From: a virus
DNA: 40,970 nucleotides
IMG/VR virus record: IMGVR_UViG_3300029787_000069
Coordinates: 1-40,970 of that record
Strand: one strand, 5' to 3'
A program made the position numbers and the translations under genes. Positions 6,096 to 14,679 of the stretch are shown here, in pieces. Positions within the stretch are counted from its first letter, which is position 1. Every line of letters begins with the position of its first letter. The notes beneath the pieces are model-generated. The model searched no databases, had not been told where the DNA came from, and worked only from the letters and a program-made list of their open reading frames with translations.

Positions 6096-7114
6096 TAGTA
6101 TCCAACTCCTCCTTGTCCTTGTTCAGAATCATAATCCACATCATATACTGGTTCAAGTTCTTTGAATGATAAGTCTAAAATCATAGAAACTGGTGTTGCG
6201 TCTTCATAAGTTGCGTATACACCTTCTCCAGTATAATTCACCGCTACGTCTGTAAGAAAACACTGTTTAAATTTATGTAAGAATGGATGATCTTGATTAC
6301 CACTTCGATATCTAAGTTCAAATATATTAGGAGACTTCAAGAAAAAATTACCTCTTGATCCAGACTTATTAGATGACTCTCCAGTCTTAGGTGCCATATT
6401 TCTTTTAAATGATCTTATAATTAACTTGATTTGTTCTGCCTCGGCACTACTTCTTGGTGTCATTTTAAATGAAAAACGAAAACTTCTAAGTGTCGGACCA
6501 TTAAAAAGAAGTTCCATATTTGGATTAAATATCTCTCCACTTTGTCTTGCTAATAATTGATTAACTGAAACATTACCACCAAGAGCACCCACAGCTTTTG
6601 AAGTTAAAAACTTAGTCGCAATATCCTGCATTCCACCTCCACCTCCAGCATCAGCAATAACTTTATCTACTTGCGAACCAAGTTCTGTACCAACTTTTGT
6701 AATAGAACCTGCCATATCATCAAATTTTACATTTTTCATTAATGTAGTTGCTGCTTGTGCTCCAGCAGCTACAAGACCATTCATTTTACTGTCACCATAA
6801 TTAGCACTATTACCATCTTGAACTTGTGATGGAATTTGAAGTAAAATTGTTCCACCATCTTTTAATACACGATTTGTTAGTCCACCAATCGATCTATATC
6901 CAACTCGGTTATCTAAACTGTTTCTTCGACTTCCAGGACCACTTATTAAACTACCAGGACCATTTGTATTTTGACTATTTTTTGCCACAGGAACATACTC
7001 TAAGATATCCATCTGTAGATAGTCAGTAGCAGAAGAAAGTGCTTCATAAGGATATCTCAGTATATTACTACCACTACCACCACCTTGTAATAAATTTTGA
7101 AAAAAGTTGAGCAT
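6095..7114 (-). CDS. 48: baseplate tail-tube cap protein, gp48-like
   Basis: A 339-residue protein. It has a Gly-rich N-terminus, a middle QIPSQVQDGNSANYGDSKMNG segment, and a C-terminal tube-fold part with RSFRFSFKMTPRSSAEAEQIKLIIRSFK, FLKSPNIFELRYRSG, FKQCFLTDVAVNYTGEG and PVSMILDLSFKELEPV. These are typical of the T4-like baseplate tube proteins gp48 and gp54, which share the tail-tube fold. Pairing with 53, and the presence of another tube-fold gene at 7960, favour gp48. It sits between 53 and the small unknown gene in a minus-strand late operon with a promoter motif 27 bp upstream. Confidence 0.75.
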   Translation of the reverse strand: MLNFFQNLLQGGGSGSNILRYPYEALSSATDYLQMDILEYVPVAKNSQNTNGPGSLISGPGSRRNSLDNRVGYRSIGGLTNRVLKDGGTILLQIPSQVQDGNSANYGDSKMNGLVAAGAQAATTLMKNVKFDDMAGSITKVGTELGSQVDKVIADAGGGGGMQDIATKFLTSKAVGALGGNVSVNQLLARQSGEIFNPNMELLFNGPTLRSFRFSFKMTPRSSAEAEQIKLIIRSFKRNMAPKTGESSNKSGSRGNFFLKSPNIFELRYRSGNQDHPFLHKFKQCFLTDVAVNYTGEGVYATYEDATPVSMILDLSFKELEPVYDVDYDSEQGQGGVGY

Positions 7115-7135
7115 TTATTAACTTTTAAAATTTTT

Positions 7136-7483
7136 TTAATTATTTAGTTCGATTTTACCATAAGGTATTGAAATAAGATCTTGTAACTCATCAGAATTAA
7201 CGATGTGTAGAGATCCGACTACTTCTTGCCATGTATATTGTCTACTTTGACCCCAATGAAAATTAATTCCTCTAAAACCCCATTGAAATATATCACTTAC
7301 TGCAACTAAAGGGTGAGCATCATATTGAAGATTTGGTGTTTTTGGTGCATAGACAAAAGTATATATGCTACCAACATCAGGAATTGTTGCTGTGCTTGAT
7401 AAAACTTCTAAAATTTGAGCCATTAAATCATCAGGATCTTCGATTCCGATTAATTTATCTCTTATTGTGTTTATACGACTCAT
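7136..7483 (-). CDS. conserved phage structural-operon protein, unknown function
   Basis: A 115-residue protein between genes 4 and 48. The segment IYTFVYAPKTPNLQYDAHPLVAVSDIFQWGFRGINFHWG fits a loose pattern I recall from several T4-like myoviruses (aromatic-D-x-x-P-L-V ... G-F-x-G-x-N-x-H-aromatic), in proteins of unsettled function near baseplate or head-completion genes. Its ATG overlaps the gene 4 stop (ATGA), so it is co-translated with gene 4. A virion or assembly role is likely from context only. Confidence 0.8.
   Translation of the reverse strand: MSRINTIRDKLIGIEDPDDLMAQILEVLSSTATIPDVGSIYTFVYAPKTPNLQYDAHPLVAVSDIFQWGFRGINFHWGQSRQYTWQEVVGSLHIVNSDELQDLISIPYGKIELNN
7141..7147 (-). promoter_or_regulatory. 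minus-strand late-promoter motif CTAAATA for genes 48-53
   Basis: The minus strand reads CTAAATA here, 27 bases upstream of the gene 48 ATG and within the last codons of the upstream gene. It matches the motif seen before other late genes in this window. Confidence 0.5.
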
Positions 7484-7917
7484 TTAATTCCTAATTCGTG
7501 TTCTGTTAATACTTGAAATGTCCATAATCGATCTTTACAAAATTCATCACCAGCTTTCCATTTTGCCATATTTTTCGCATATTCATATACTTCATAAATG
7601 TATCCCTTAGTTTGTCTTTTAGGTTTTTTTGGAGGTACAGTTTGTTTAGATGGTTTAACTTCAATTAATTTATGAACTATCTTTCCACTACTCTCCCTCA
7701 CCTTTACATAAAAATCTGGAAAATAACGATGAACACGGTTATCAACTGGAGACTTATATGGAATTGCGATTTCCTCAGATGACCATTTTAATATTGATGG
7801 TGTTGTATCACAATATTTCATGAATTTCAACTCCCACAAAGACCGATAGATAATGTTTGTTGGATCACCTTTATACTTGTAGGGACATCTCGGTTTATAT
7901 TTACCTTTGTATGACAT
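7480..7917 (-). CDS. 4: head completion protein gp4, endonuclease-like fold
   Basis: A 145-residue protein matching T4 gp4 in order: YKGKYKPRCPYKYKGDPTNIIYRSLWELKFMKY (T4: YSGKWVPKNISKYRGDPKKITYRSNWEKFFFEW), RYFPDFYVKV, IEVKPSKQTVPPKKP, and the C-terminal NMAKWKAGDEFCKDRLWTFQVLTEHEL (T4: NTDKWKAAQSLAEKRGIKFRILTEDGL). The residues E29, D68 and E86-x-K88 form a PD-(D/E)XK-like active site. Gp4 completes DNA-filled heads before tail joining. It begins a minus-strand operon with its own late-promoter motif. Confidence 0.93.
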   Translation of the reverse strand: MSYKGKYKPRCPYKYKGDPTNIIYRSLWELKFMKYCDTTPSILKWSSEEIAIPYKSPVDNRVHRYFPDFYVKVRESSGKIVHKLIEVKPSKQTVPPKKPKRQTKGYIYEVYEYAKNMAKWKAGDEFCKDRLWTFQVLTEHELGIK

Positions 7918-7924
7918 CTAAATA
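7918..7924 (+). promoter_or_regulatory. late-promoter motif CTAAATA, + strand
   Basis: CTAAATA 35 bp before the GTG of the tube-fold gene at 7960. It begins directly after the ATG of the divergent gene 4. An AAGG ribosome-binding sequence lies near 7948-7951. Confidence 0.6.
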
Positions 7925-7951
7925 GATAATAATACAATAATTTATATAAGG

Positions 7952-7958
7952 TATTTAG
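7952..7958 (-). promoter_or_regulatory. late-promoter motif CTAAATA, - strand
   Basis: The minus strand reads CTAAATA, 34 bp before the gene 4 ATG and one base from the divergent GTG start. With the + strand motif it forms a face-to-face pair in a 42-bp intergenic region. Confidence 0.58.
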
Positions 7959-7959
7959 A

Positions 7960-8640
7960 GTGGCAGAATCCTTTGCAAAAAAAATTACGATGACACAGGC
8001 CAAACAAACGTTTGGTAATGTTGCGTTTAATAATCATTATATTGTTAATTTTTCTTCATTAAAACCCACGATCATCAGATATCTTGAGAGATCAACTGGA
8101 TTCAATGATATTGATGAATTTATATCAAGAACCTCTGGACTTCTTTGTAGTGATGCATCTTTACCAGCATCCGCATTTGCGACAGCAGAAGTGAAGGATA
8201 ATTTTATGGGAATTCCACAAGAGTTCGCACATACTCGTTTGTATACTGATATTGATTTTACTTTCTATGTTGATAATAATTATACAATGCTAAGATTTTT
8301 TGAAGGTTGGATGGATTATATTTCAAGTGGATCTGAAAGACAAGGTGTAACTGATCGTGTTAAACCATATTATAGAAGAATGAAATATCCTGATGATTAT
8401 AAAGTTGATACAATGTCAATTACAAAGTTCGAAAGAAACTATGATCGAGAGATACAATATCAATTTATGAACGCATTTCCAAAGTCAGTTACTCCAATAC
8501 CAGTTACGTATGGAGAAGCTGAATTGTTAAAAGTATCTGTAAGTTTTAACTATGACAGATATATAATGAAAAGAATTAATGAACCAGAATATAATTCACT
8601 TTTTGATGCTTTATTTGGTTCAATATCAAACATTTTTTAA
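7960..8640 (+). CDS. 54: tail-tube-fold protein, probable baseplate tube initiator (gp54-like)
   Basis: A 226-residue protein with the gp19-type tail tube pattern: CSDASLPASAFATAEVKDNFMGIPQEFAHTRLYTDIDFTFYVDNNYTMLRFFEGWMDYI, then a C-terminal YQFMNAFPKSVTPIPVTYGEAELLKVSVSFNYDRY strand pair. Both tube monomer gp19 and initiator gp54 share this fold. There is no sheath gene (18) nearby, and it lies directly before 26 and 51, so gp54 is favoured. Translation starts at GTG with an AAGG site nine bases upstream. It opens the + strand late tail operon. Confidence 0.75.
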   Translation: MAESFAKKITMTQAKQTFGNVAFNNHYIVNFSSLKPTIIRYLERSTGFNDIDEFISRTSGLLCSDASLPASAFATAEVKDNFMGIPQEFAHTRLYTDIDFTFYVDNNYTMLRFFEGWMDYISSGSERQGVTDRVKPYYRRMKYPDDYKVDTMSITKFERNYDREIQYQFMNAFPKSVTPIPVTYGEAELLKVSVSFNYDRYIMKRINEPEYNSLFDALFGSISNIF

Positions 8641-8644
8641 CCCC

Positions 8645-8651
8645 CTAAATA
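8645..8651 (+). promoter_or_regulatory. late-promoter motif CTAAATA before gene 26
   Basis: CTAAATA in the 38-bp gap between the tube-fold gene and gene 26, 27 bases before the ATG. An AGGA ribosome-binding sequence (8670-8673) sits correctly downstream. Confidence 0.58.
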
Positions 8652-8678
8652 GATTTACTGAATTGTAATAGGATTATT

Positions 8679-9401
8679 ATGCCTTTACCAAAAATTAATA
8701 CACCGACATATGAGTTGGTGTTACCGTCCAATAGTAAGAAAATTAAATATCGTCCTTTTCTTGTTCGGGAAGAAAAGATTCTAATTATCGCATTAGAATC
8801 TCAGGATATGAAACAAATTACTGATGCGATTGTTGAAATACTAAACGCATGTGTAATGACAAAAGGAGTTGAGATTACAAAATTGGCGACCTTTGACATT
8901 GAATATTTGTTCTTAAATGTTCGTGCGAAATCTGTAGGTGAAACAGTTGATGTCAATATAACTTGTCCTGATGATGGAGAAACATCTGTTGAGATGGAAA
9001 TTCCAATTGATGCGATTAAAGTTAAGAAAACAAAGAACCATCAGAATACTATTAAATTGGATGATCAATATTCAATGAAACTTAAGTATCCTGAATTAAG
9101 TAAATTTGTTGAAAATAATTTTGAAGTTGGTAGTGATACAAGTGATGTATCAAAATCACTGAGCATGATTACTTCATGTATTGAGATGATTTATGACAAT
9201 GAAGAAAGTTGGGATGCGAATGACTCTACAACAGAAGAACTAGAGGAATTTATAGAACAATTGAATACCAAACAATTTAAAGAAGTTGAAAGGTTTTTCG
9301 ATACAATGCCTAAACTATCACACACTGTGAAGGTGAATAATCCAAAAACAAAAGTTGAATCAGATGTTGTATTGGAGGGTTTGGCTGCTTTTTTCACCTA
9401 A
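8679..9401 (+). CDS. 26: baseplate hub protein gp26 (T4 baseplate protein family)
   Basis: A 240-residue protein beginning MPLPKINTPTYELVLPSNSK, followed by KYRPFLVREEKILIIALES, the common start of gp26-like proteins. Further conserved-looking stretches are ATFDIEYLFLNVRAKSVGE and CPDDGE. The C-terminal half is acidic and helical. In T4, gp26 is needed for hub assembly. It is followed two bases later by the gp51-like gene, reproducing the T4 51-26 pairing. Its 3' end holds one copy of a 27-bp repeat found again at 30952-30978. Confidence 0.88.
   Translation: MPLPKINTPTYELVLPSNSKKIKYRPFLVREEKILIIALESQDMKQITDAIVEILNACVMTKGVEITKLATFDIEYLFLNVRAKSVGETVDVNITCPDDGETSVEMEIPIDAIKVKKTKNHQNTIKLDDQYSMKLKYPELSKFVENNFEVGSDTSDVSKSLSMITSCIEMIYDNEESWDANDSTTEELEEFIEQLNTKQFKEVERFFDTMPKLSHTVKVNNPKTKVESDVVLEGLAAFFT
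9363..9389 (+). repeat. 27-bp exact repeat, copy 1 (end of gene 26)
   Basis: The 27 bases beginning GATGTTGTATTGGAGGGT are identical to 30952-30978. Here they are read forward as coding sequence for DVVLEGLAA at the end of gp26. The flanking bases differ on both sides. Confidence 0.9.
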
Positions 9402-9403
9402 GT

Positions 9404-9580
9404 ATGGCTCATACTGACCTTGAGTCATACTTTAAAATCAATTTTGCGTTGATGCAGCATCATAAATATTCATTGACAGAGATTGAAAATATGATTCCTT
9501 GGGAAAGGGAAGTGTATCTTACTTTATTAAGACAACATGTTGAAGAAGAAAACTTAAAGGCACAGCAAAACAATGGATGA
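9404..9580 (+). CDS. 51: baseplate hub assembly protein, gp51-like
   Basis: A 58-residue protein with the segment HKYSLTEIENMIPWEREVYLTLLRQHVEEEN, which fits the short gp51-like proteins of cyanophages (a Y-S-x-x-E-I-E-x-M-I-P-W-E-R-x-x-Y pattern). T4 gp51 catalyses hub assembly and is absent from the finished particle. The gene lies two bases after 26 and overlaps the next gene by 8 bp, so it is translationally coupled on both sides. Confidence 0.75.
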   Translation: MAHTDLESYFKINFALMQHHKYSLTEIENMIPWEREVYLTLLRQHVEEENLKAQQNNG

Positions 9581-11231
9581 GTCATCTCCAGTATATGAAA
9601 ATTTTAGTAATAAAATGACTGCCATGAGTGGCAGACCAAAATTGAATGTGACAAATATGAAATCTCCATTTAGTGGTGGTGGAAGTATTGTGCCAAAAAT
9701 GGCTGCTGGTTCTAGATTTATTCCAAGACCCTCTGGTAGAGGTGGAACTGTTTCTGGATTTATTCCAAAACCTTCTGGTAGAGGTGGAACTATCATACCA
9801 TCATCTGATGGTGAACTAAGAAGTGCAAAAAAAAGAAGAAGTGATGCAAAACCATTCGGACAAGTTAAGGCAGAAATTGATTTAAAAGAAGAAAGAAAAA
9901 AATCTAGAAACGTATTTAAGATGATGGCAAATCTTAAAGAGAAAATTGCTATCAACTCTAAGAAAATTACCTTATTAAAAAATATATTACAAACTAAAGA
10001 TAGTTATGGTGGAAAAGAAGATCCACTAGAGGAAACTAATAAAACAATTGAAGAGATTGGAAAGATAATAGAGAAAGATTACGATTATCGAATTTCTCAA
10101 GAAAAAGAAGAAAATGATAGATTAGGAACAGATAAGTCAAAAGAAAAACAAGATGAATCAGAATCTAAATTAGAGAACGTTAAAAAGGTTGGACAAAAAG
10201 TAGGACAAAGTATCAATCAAGGAGTATCTAAAGTAACTTCTCCAATTGGAAATATTTTTTCAGGTATTGCCGAATCATTAAAATTTATTGGTTTTGGTAT
10301 TTTAGCAAACAATGCATTTGATTGGTTAAAGGATGAGGAAAATAGAGAAAAACTAAGTAATTTCTTCAAGTTCATCGCAAGTAAATGGAAATGGGTATTA
10401 GGAATTGGTGCTGGACTTATAGGTCTTAAAGTTTTAGGATCAATTATCGGTATTGTAAAAATTGTTGGAACTGTGATTGGAATTCTAGCAAGTCCACTCG
10501 CACTTAAAGCGATTGCTGCGATTGCTGCGGGTGTGTTGATATACAAAGCTGGTAAATTCTTGATAGATAAAACAAGAGATTTTGCCACAGGTGGAGGTCA
10601 ATTTAATAAAGAGCATGATGAACTTGATCAGAAATTAAAAGATGCTGGAATGAATAATATAGGCCTTAGTGATGATAGAACTAGGCAAGAGATAAGAACC
10701 AGTAAACATGGTAGATCTCCAGAACAAGAAAAAATATTTGAAGATGTTGAGGCAAAAAGAGAGAAACTTCATGAATTAAAAAATAAACAAAAAGGTGAAA
10801 TAAAAGAATTATTAAAAGAACGTGCAGAAGGTAAGAAGGTATTACGTGCTGATGAAAGTAAACCTAACGATGAGTGGAGTAAATCACTTACAGAATATGA
10901 TAGAGAAACGGAAAGATTAGTTCAAGGAATAAAAGACAAATATGGTAAAATGATTATTTCATCTAAAAAAGCAGATACTTCTGAAAATTTAATTAAAAAA
11001 TCTAATACTGAAAAAAATAATATTGATACAAAAGTTACTTCTGTTACACCAATTTCACGTTCTTCTATGCCTTCTATGTTAAACATGGATCTAGGAACAG
11101 ACACAGGGGTTGATATTGCTGGTGACATAGATCCATCGGGTGGAGAAGCAAATGAAATTGAAGTTATTGATTCTATCAATTTACTTAATCCATATATGAA
11201 AAAGACACCAAAGACACATCAGATAATGTAA
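9573..11231 (+). CDS. tape-measure-like tail protein (paralogue 1)
   Basis: A 552-residue protein. It begins with a flexible Gly/Ser/Pro-rich region with a 14-residue tandem repeat (FIPRPSGRGGT / FIPKPSGRGGT, residues 49-73). Then come charged coiled-coil segments (about 85-210) and a hydrophobic block of about 100 residues (IAESLKFIGFGILANNAF, VLGIGAGLIGLKVLGSIIGIV, ALKAIAAIAAGVLIYKAGKFL). It ends in a second charged helical region. This layout suits a tape-measure protein, which sets tail length and enters the host membrane. T4 gp29 (590 residues) has the same job and a similar length. It shares KLNVTNxKS and a membrane block with the next gene. Confidence 0.65.
   Translation: MDESSPVYENFSNKMTAMSGRPKLNVTNMKSPFSGGGSIVPKMAAGSRFIPRPSGRGGTVSGFIPKPSGRGGTIIPSSDGELRSAKKRRSDAKPFGQVKAEIDLKEERKKSRNVFKMMANLKEKIAINSKKITLLKNILQTKDSYGGKEDPLEETNKTIEEIGKIIEKDYDYRISQEKEENDRLGTDKSKEKQDESESKLENVKKVGQKVGQSINQGVSKVTSPIGNIFSGIAESLKFIGFGILANNAFDWLKDEENREKLSNFFKFIASKWKWVLGIGAGLIGLKVLGSIIGIVKIVGTVIGILASPLALKAIAAIAAGVLIYKAGKFLIDKTRDFATGGGQFNKEHDELDQKLKDAGMNNIGLSDDRTRQEIRTSKHGRSPEQEKIFEDVEAKREKLHELKNKQKGEIKELLKERAEGKKVLRADESKPNDEWSKSLTEYDRETERLVQGIKDKYGKMIISSKKADTSENLIKKSNTEKNNIDTKVTSVTPISRSSMPSMLNMDLGTDTGVDIAGDIDPSGGEANEIEVIDSINLLNPYMKKTPKTHQIM
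9717..9791 (+). repeat. 42-bp-period tandem repeat in tape-measure-like gene
   Basis: Two 33-bp near-identical units (9717-9749 and 9759-9791, about two mismatches) with a 42-bp period encode FIPRPSGRGGT and FIPKPSGRGGT. It probably forms a flexible linker. Confidence 0.85.
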
Positions 11232-11232
11232 T

Positions 11233-12306
11233 ATGGAAACAGCAAGTATTAAAAAATTAAAATTAAATGTTACCAATATTAAGAGTACACTTCTTAAGGG
11301 TAATAAAAAATTAATTAAAATTCAAGGATCAAATCGAAAGATAATGGATGCTGATCTAAGACAAAAAGAATTATCAAATAAAGAAAAGAAAATTGAAACT
11401 CCTCTTGTATCTAAATTTAAATCAACTGGAAAGAAAATATCTCAAAAAACAGGAAGTATGTTCTCTCGAATCTTTGAGGTTTTAGGATTGATTACTGCTG
11501 GAATTATAATTAATAATATTAAAACCATAATTGATAAAGTCAAGGCAATCTATACAGATTTAAAAGAAAAAATTACTAAATTTTATGAGGATAACAAAGG
11601 TATATTTGATTTACTTGGAAAGTTTATAAATGTTTTAAAAGATGGGGTCATGAGCTTACTATCTTTGATTGGTGGAGTAGATGTTGAAAAACAAGAAAAG
11701 GAGCAAGATGAAACTAAAAAGATGGTATCTGAACTTGATACTGATAAATTAACAAAACTAACAGAACCGATGACTGGTTTAATTGGTAAAATTAAAGAAG
11801 CACTACAAGGTAAAAAACAGATAGATGAACCAAGTGAAAAAGAAGTAGAAGAACATGAAAATGGATATCAACAATACTTAGAAGATAATAATCTACAGGA
11901 TACTGCAGAAAATAAATCTGAATATACAATGTCACTGGAGCAAAATGATTCGGAATCCACAGAAAATTCTTCAAAGGAAGTGACCATTACTAAAACTGAA
12001 AAAATTTCTACAACAAAAGAAGTTAGTGGTAGAATTGATACGAATACTGGCAAAACTTATATTAATGATAAAGAAGTTTCTGCTGATGAATACAATGTGT
12101 TTGCTAATATGTCAAAGAAAGAACAAGTACAAAAATATGGACAGACTCAAGAATTAAGTACAAGTGTAAATACTAGTGATAATATCACACCACAGAAAAA
12201 TCAAATTTCCTCAAATAATTTAAAATATGATTCAAATGTTTCTGAAGGTAAGCAAGTTATAGTTCTTACAAAAACTAAGCAAACAACAAAATATGTACCA
12301 GTTTAA
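11233..12306 (+). CDS. tape-measure-like tail protein (paralogue 2)
   Basis: A 357-residue protein starting one base after the preceding stop. It shares a LKLNVTNIKS start and a MFSRIFEVLGLITAGIIINNIK membrane segment with the upstream gene (KLNVTNMKS, IFSGIAESLKFIGFGILANNAF). A second hydrophobic stretch follows (LLGKFINVLKDGVMSLLSLIGG), then a charged, Ser/Thr/Glu/Lys-rich C-terminal half. It is probably a shorter paralogue of the tape-measure-like protein, packed in the tail lumen or hub. No exact family is recognised. Confidence 0.58.
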   Translation: METASIKKLKLNVTNIKSTLLKGNKKLIKIQGSNRKIMDADLRQKELSNKEKKIETPLVSKFKSTGKKISQKTGSMFSRIFEVLGLITAGIIINNIKTIIDKVKAIYTDLKEKITKFYEDNKGIFDLLGKFINVLKDGVMSLLSLIGGVDVEKQEKEQDETKKMVSELDTDKLTKLTEPMTGLIGKIKEALQGKKQIDEPSEKEVEEHENGYQQYLEDNNLQDTAENKSEYTMSLEQNDSESTENSSKEVTITKTEKISTTKEVSGRIDTNTGKTYINDKEVSADEYNVFANMSKKEQVQKYGQTQELSTSVNTSDNITPQKNQISSNNLKYDSNVSEGKQVIVLTKTKQTTKYVPV

Positions 12307-12309
12307 ACC

Positions 12310-13608
12310 ATGAGTGCATCAGCGTCATCAAAATATGCCCATTTAGTCATCAATAAAGATGGCAAAACAGCAAATATTCAGGCAAAGACAATTCAATTTA
12401 ATTATTATGAGAGTTTATATTCTCCAATAGTTACTGCTACTTTGGCATTTTTAGATTCTGGTGGATCAGTTAAAGCTGATAAGGAGCAAGATGCGAATGA
12501 AAGATTAACAAATATACATGATGGATTACCAATTACTGGTTTTGAAGATGTTGAAATTAAAATTGAATCTAAGTTTGGAACTTTAGATTTTAAAAACAAT
12601 CCATTAAAAATAAATTCAGCACCAATCATATCTCAAGAATCAAACAGACAGACTGTCTTTTTATCAATGAATTCAAAACCAGGATTTACAAATAATGACT
12701 CACCAATCGCAAGAAAATTTAAGGGAACTATAAGTGATACCGTTACTAAAATATTGACTAATGATCTTAAGATAACTGAGAATCGAATTAAAGTTGATAA
12801 GACTCGAAATTCTTATGCTTTTGTCGGTAAAAGAAGAGGTGGATTAGATATAATTAATGACTTATGTCGAAGATCAATACCAGCAGATGGTGATGCTGGA
12901 TATTTCTTTTATGAAACTCAAGATGGATTTAATTTTAGATCGATTGATAAATTAATTGAAGAAGGAAATGAAAAAATAAAATCTGATGCATCTTACAAAT
13001 CAAGTCATACTTATTTCTATGATGGTATTTTAACAAACTCTGCGGAAAATGATTTTAAAATATTAATTGAACCAAGATTTACTAAAGATCAAGATGTTCT
13101 TACCGCATTGAAGGAGGGACTTTATTATAGTCGTAATGTATTTTTTGATCCAAGAACACATCGTAAAGATGAAAAAACATTTAAATTGGAAGAAGGTGGT
13201 TTAAAACAAACTCTGGGTAAACCTAAACTTTCATTAAAAGACAAAGTTAAAAGTTATACAAAAGTAAATTGGCATGTTTTAGATATTGGAAGTCAAGAAC
13301 CAGGCGTTGATGTTAATCCAAATAATGATCCGAGAGAATGGTTAGCAACTTCTAGAACAAGATATAACTTACTACATACTCAAATGATGTTTATTCAAGT
13401 TCCATGTAATCCTGAATTAAAAGCTGGTGAAGTTATTCGATGTGAAATAGAATTTCCTGGTGAAAAGAAGGAAGAAGGAGCTGTGAGTCAACAACAGAGT
13501 GGAAATTATTTAATACTTCATTTATGTCATAGTTTTAATTCTCAGAGATCTTTTACATCAATGACCGTTGTTCGTGATACTTATGGACTACATACTAATA
13601 AAGGTTAG
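12310..13608 (+). CDS. 27: baseplate hub protein, gp27-like
   Basis: A 432-residue beta-rich protein with the features of T4-like gp27/gpD hub proteins: a first domain with IQFNYYESLYSPIVTATLAFLDSGG, a SDTVTKILTNDLKI segment, NSYAFVGKRRGGLDIINDLCRRSIP in the middle, GYFFYETQDGFNFRSID, and a C-terminal segment MMFIQVPCNPELKAGEVIRCEIEFPG...SGNYLILHLCHSFN typical of hub carriers. Gp27 forms the trimeric ring carrying the spike. The next gene encodes the gp5 OB domain, its expected partner. Confidence 0.78.
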   Translation: MSASASSKYAHLVINKDGKTANIQAKTIQFNYYESLYSPIVTATLAFLDSGGSVKADKEQDANERLTNIHDGLPITGFEDVEIKIESKFGTLDFKNNPLKINSAPIISQESNRQTVFLSMNSKPGFTNNDSPIARKFKGTISDTVTKILTNDLKITENRIKVDKTRNSYAFVGKRRGGLDIINDLCRRSIPADGDAGYFFYETQDGFNFRSIDKLIEEGNEKIKSDASYKSSHTYFYDGILTNSAENDFKILIEPRFTKDQDVLTALKEGLYYSRNVFFDPRTHRKDEKTFKLEEGGLKQTLGKPKLSLKDKVKSYTKVNWHVLDIGSQEPGVDVNPNNDPREWLATSRTRYNLLHTQMMFIQVPCNPELKAGEVIRCEIEFPGEKKEEGAVSQQQSGNYLILHLCHSFNSQRSFTSMTVVRDTYGLHTNKG

Positions 13609-13610
13609 AT

Positions 13611-14651
13611 ATGGACGATAATATACAAAAATCAACTTTTTTTGGTGAAGATGTTAAATTCTGGTTAGGTCGTGTTGTCAGTTATGATGCACAAGAGGAG
13701 CAAGCGAGTGGCACTGGATCATGGGGATGGAGATATAAAGTCAGAATATATGGTGCCTATGCTGATGATGAAGTTACGGATAGTGATGTTGTTTATGCGA
13801 CTTGTATGATTCCAAATACGGCAGGAACTGGAGCAGCAGCTGGATATAAAACTTTGAGAATATCTCAAGGAGATACTGTTTTTGGATTTTATATGGCACC
13901 TGATGATGGATTTCCTGTCATTATGGGATCGTTACCTCGAACTGATGCTACAAAAGATAATCCTCAAGTATTATCTGGATTCACAGCTGAGAAAAAACCA
14001 GGATTAACTGGTCGTCAAGAAGCAAATGAAAAAGATGGTCCAAACGTACCATTGTTAGATGCGTCAGCTGCGTCTAAAGGATCTGGAAAAGGAAAAGCTG
14101 TAAACAAAGATGCCATAAGTAGTCAATTGGGTATTGATCCAGATGAAGAACCAAAAGTTGATGCTATCAAAGATCCTCCAACTCCAATAACAAAAAAGGG
14201 TGAGGAGATAGTTAATAGTGGAGAGACTTCAAATTCACCAAAACAAACTGTAGCTGAGAGACGTGCAGCAAGAAGAGAATATGAAAATGAAGTTGAAAAA
14301 CTCAAAGAAAGTCAAGGTGGTGTTATATATCATGATCAAGATGAAAAATTAAGAGAAGATATATTATATAAATCTAGAGGCGAAAATAGTGATTTTGTTC
14401 AAAGAGTTGCTCAAAAAAATGATATGGATTCAGAAGAGGTAAGTCAAATTATTACAAGCACAGAAAGAGAGGATCAGGATGCCAAACAAGAGTTACTCTA
14501 TAACATTGGAAATGATGTTCAAGAGAATGTTGATTATGATTTAGATACAGACTTTCAGATTACACCAAAATATCTTGAAGATGGAGTTAGTGTTAATCCT
14601 GAATGGGCTGAACAAAGAATCAAAGATCAGGAGTCCTTCACTCTTTACTGA
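13611..14651 (+). CDS. 5: gp5-like hub/spike OB-fold protein lacking lysozyme domain
   Basis: The 346 residues begin with a gp5 OB domain: FWLGRVVSYDAQEEQASGTG, then KVRIYGAYADDEVTDSDVVYATCMIPNT and GDTVFGFYMAPDDGFPVIMGSLPRT, which follow T4 gp5 in order (VQVRVFGLHTDDK...LPWAHPMMPVTT...VQGSTVLGFFRDG...PVIMGVLPG). After residue 120 it is low-complexity and charged (Ala/Arg/Glu helices). No lysozyme catalytic Glu-x8-Asp/Cys-x5-Thr pattern and no repeat-built beta-helix are visible. So this is a gp5 without lysozyme, paired with gp27 upstream. Confidence 0.8.
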   Translation: MDDNIQKSTFFGEDVKFWLGRVVSYDAQEEQASGTGSWGWRYKVRIYGAYADDEVTDSDVVYATCMIPNTAGTGAAAGYKTLRISQGDTVFGFYMAPDDGFPVIMGSLPRTDATKDNPQVLSGFTAEKKPGLTGRQEANEKDGPNVPLLDASAASKGSGKGKAVNKDAISSQLGIDPDEEPKVDAIKDPPTPITKKGEEIVNSGETSNSPKQTVAERRAARREYENEVEKLKESQGGVIYHDQDEKLREDILYKSRGENSDFVQRVAQKNDMDSEEVSQIITSTEREDQDAKQELLYNIGNDVQENVDYDLDTDFQITPKYLEDGVSVNPEWAEQRIKDQESFTLY

Positions 14652-14657
14652 TAAATA
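14651..14657 (+). promoter_or_regulatory. late-promoter motif ATAAATA
   Basis: ATAAATA overlaps the stop of the gp5-like gene and lies 22 bases before the next ATG. It is the same type of motif, overlapping a stop codon, as at 33469 and 39771. Confidence 0.5.
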
Positions 14658-14679
14658 GATAATAGAGTAAGTTATTATA

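Noticed and set aside
7960-8640. Tail tube monomer gp19 as the identity of the tube-fold gene
   Set aside because: Not excluded, but there is no sheath gene beside it and it precedes 26 and 51, so the gp54 initiator was preferred.
9554-9955. Minus-strand frame of 133 codons opposite the tape-measure-like gene
   Set aside because: Its repeats are the mirror of the 42-bp coding repeat on the plus strand; no own signals.
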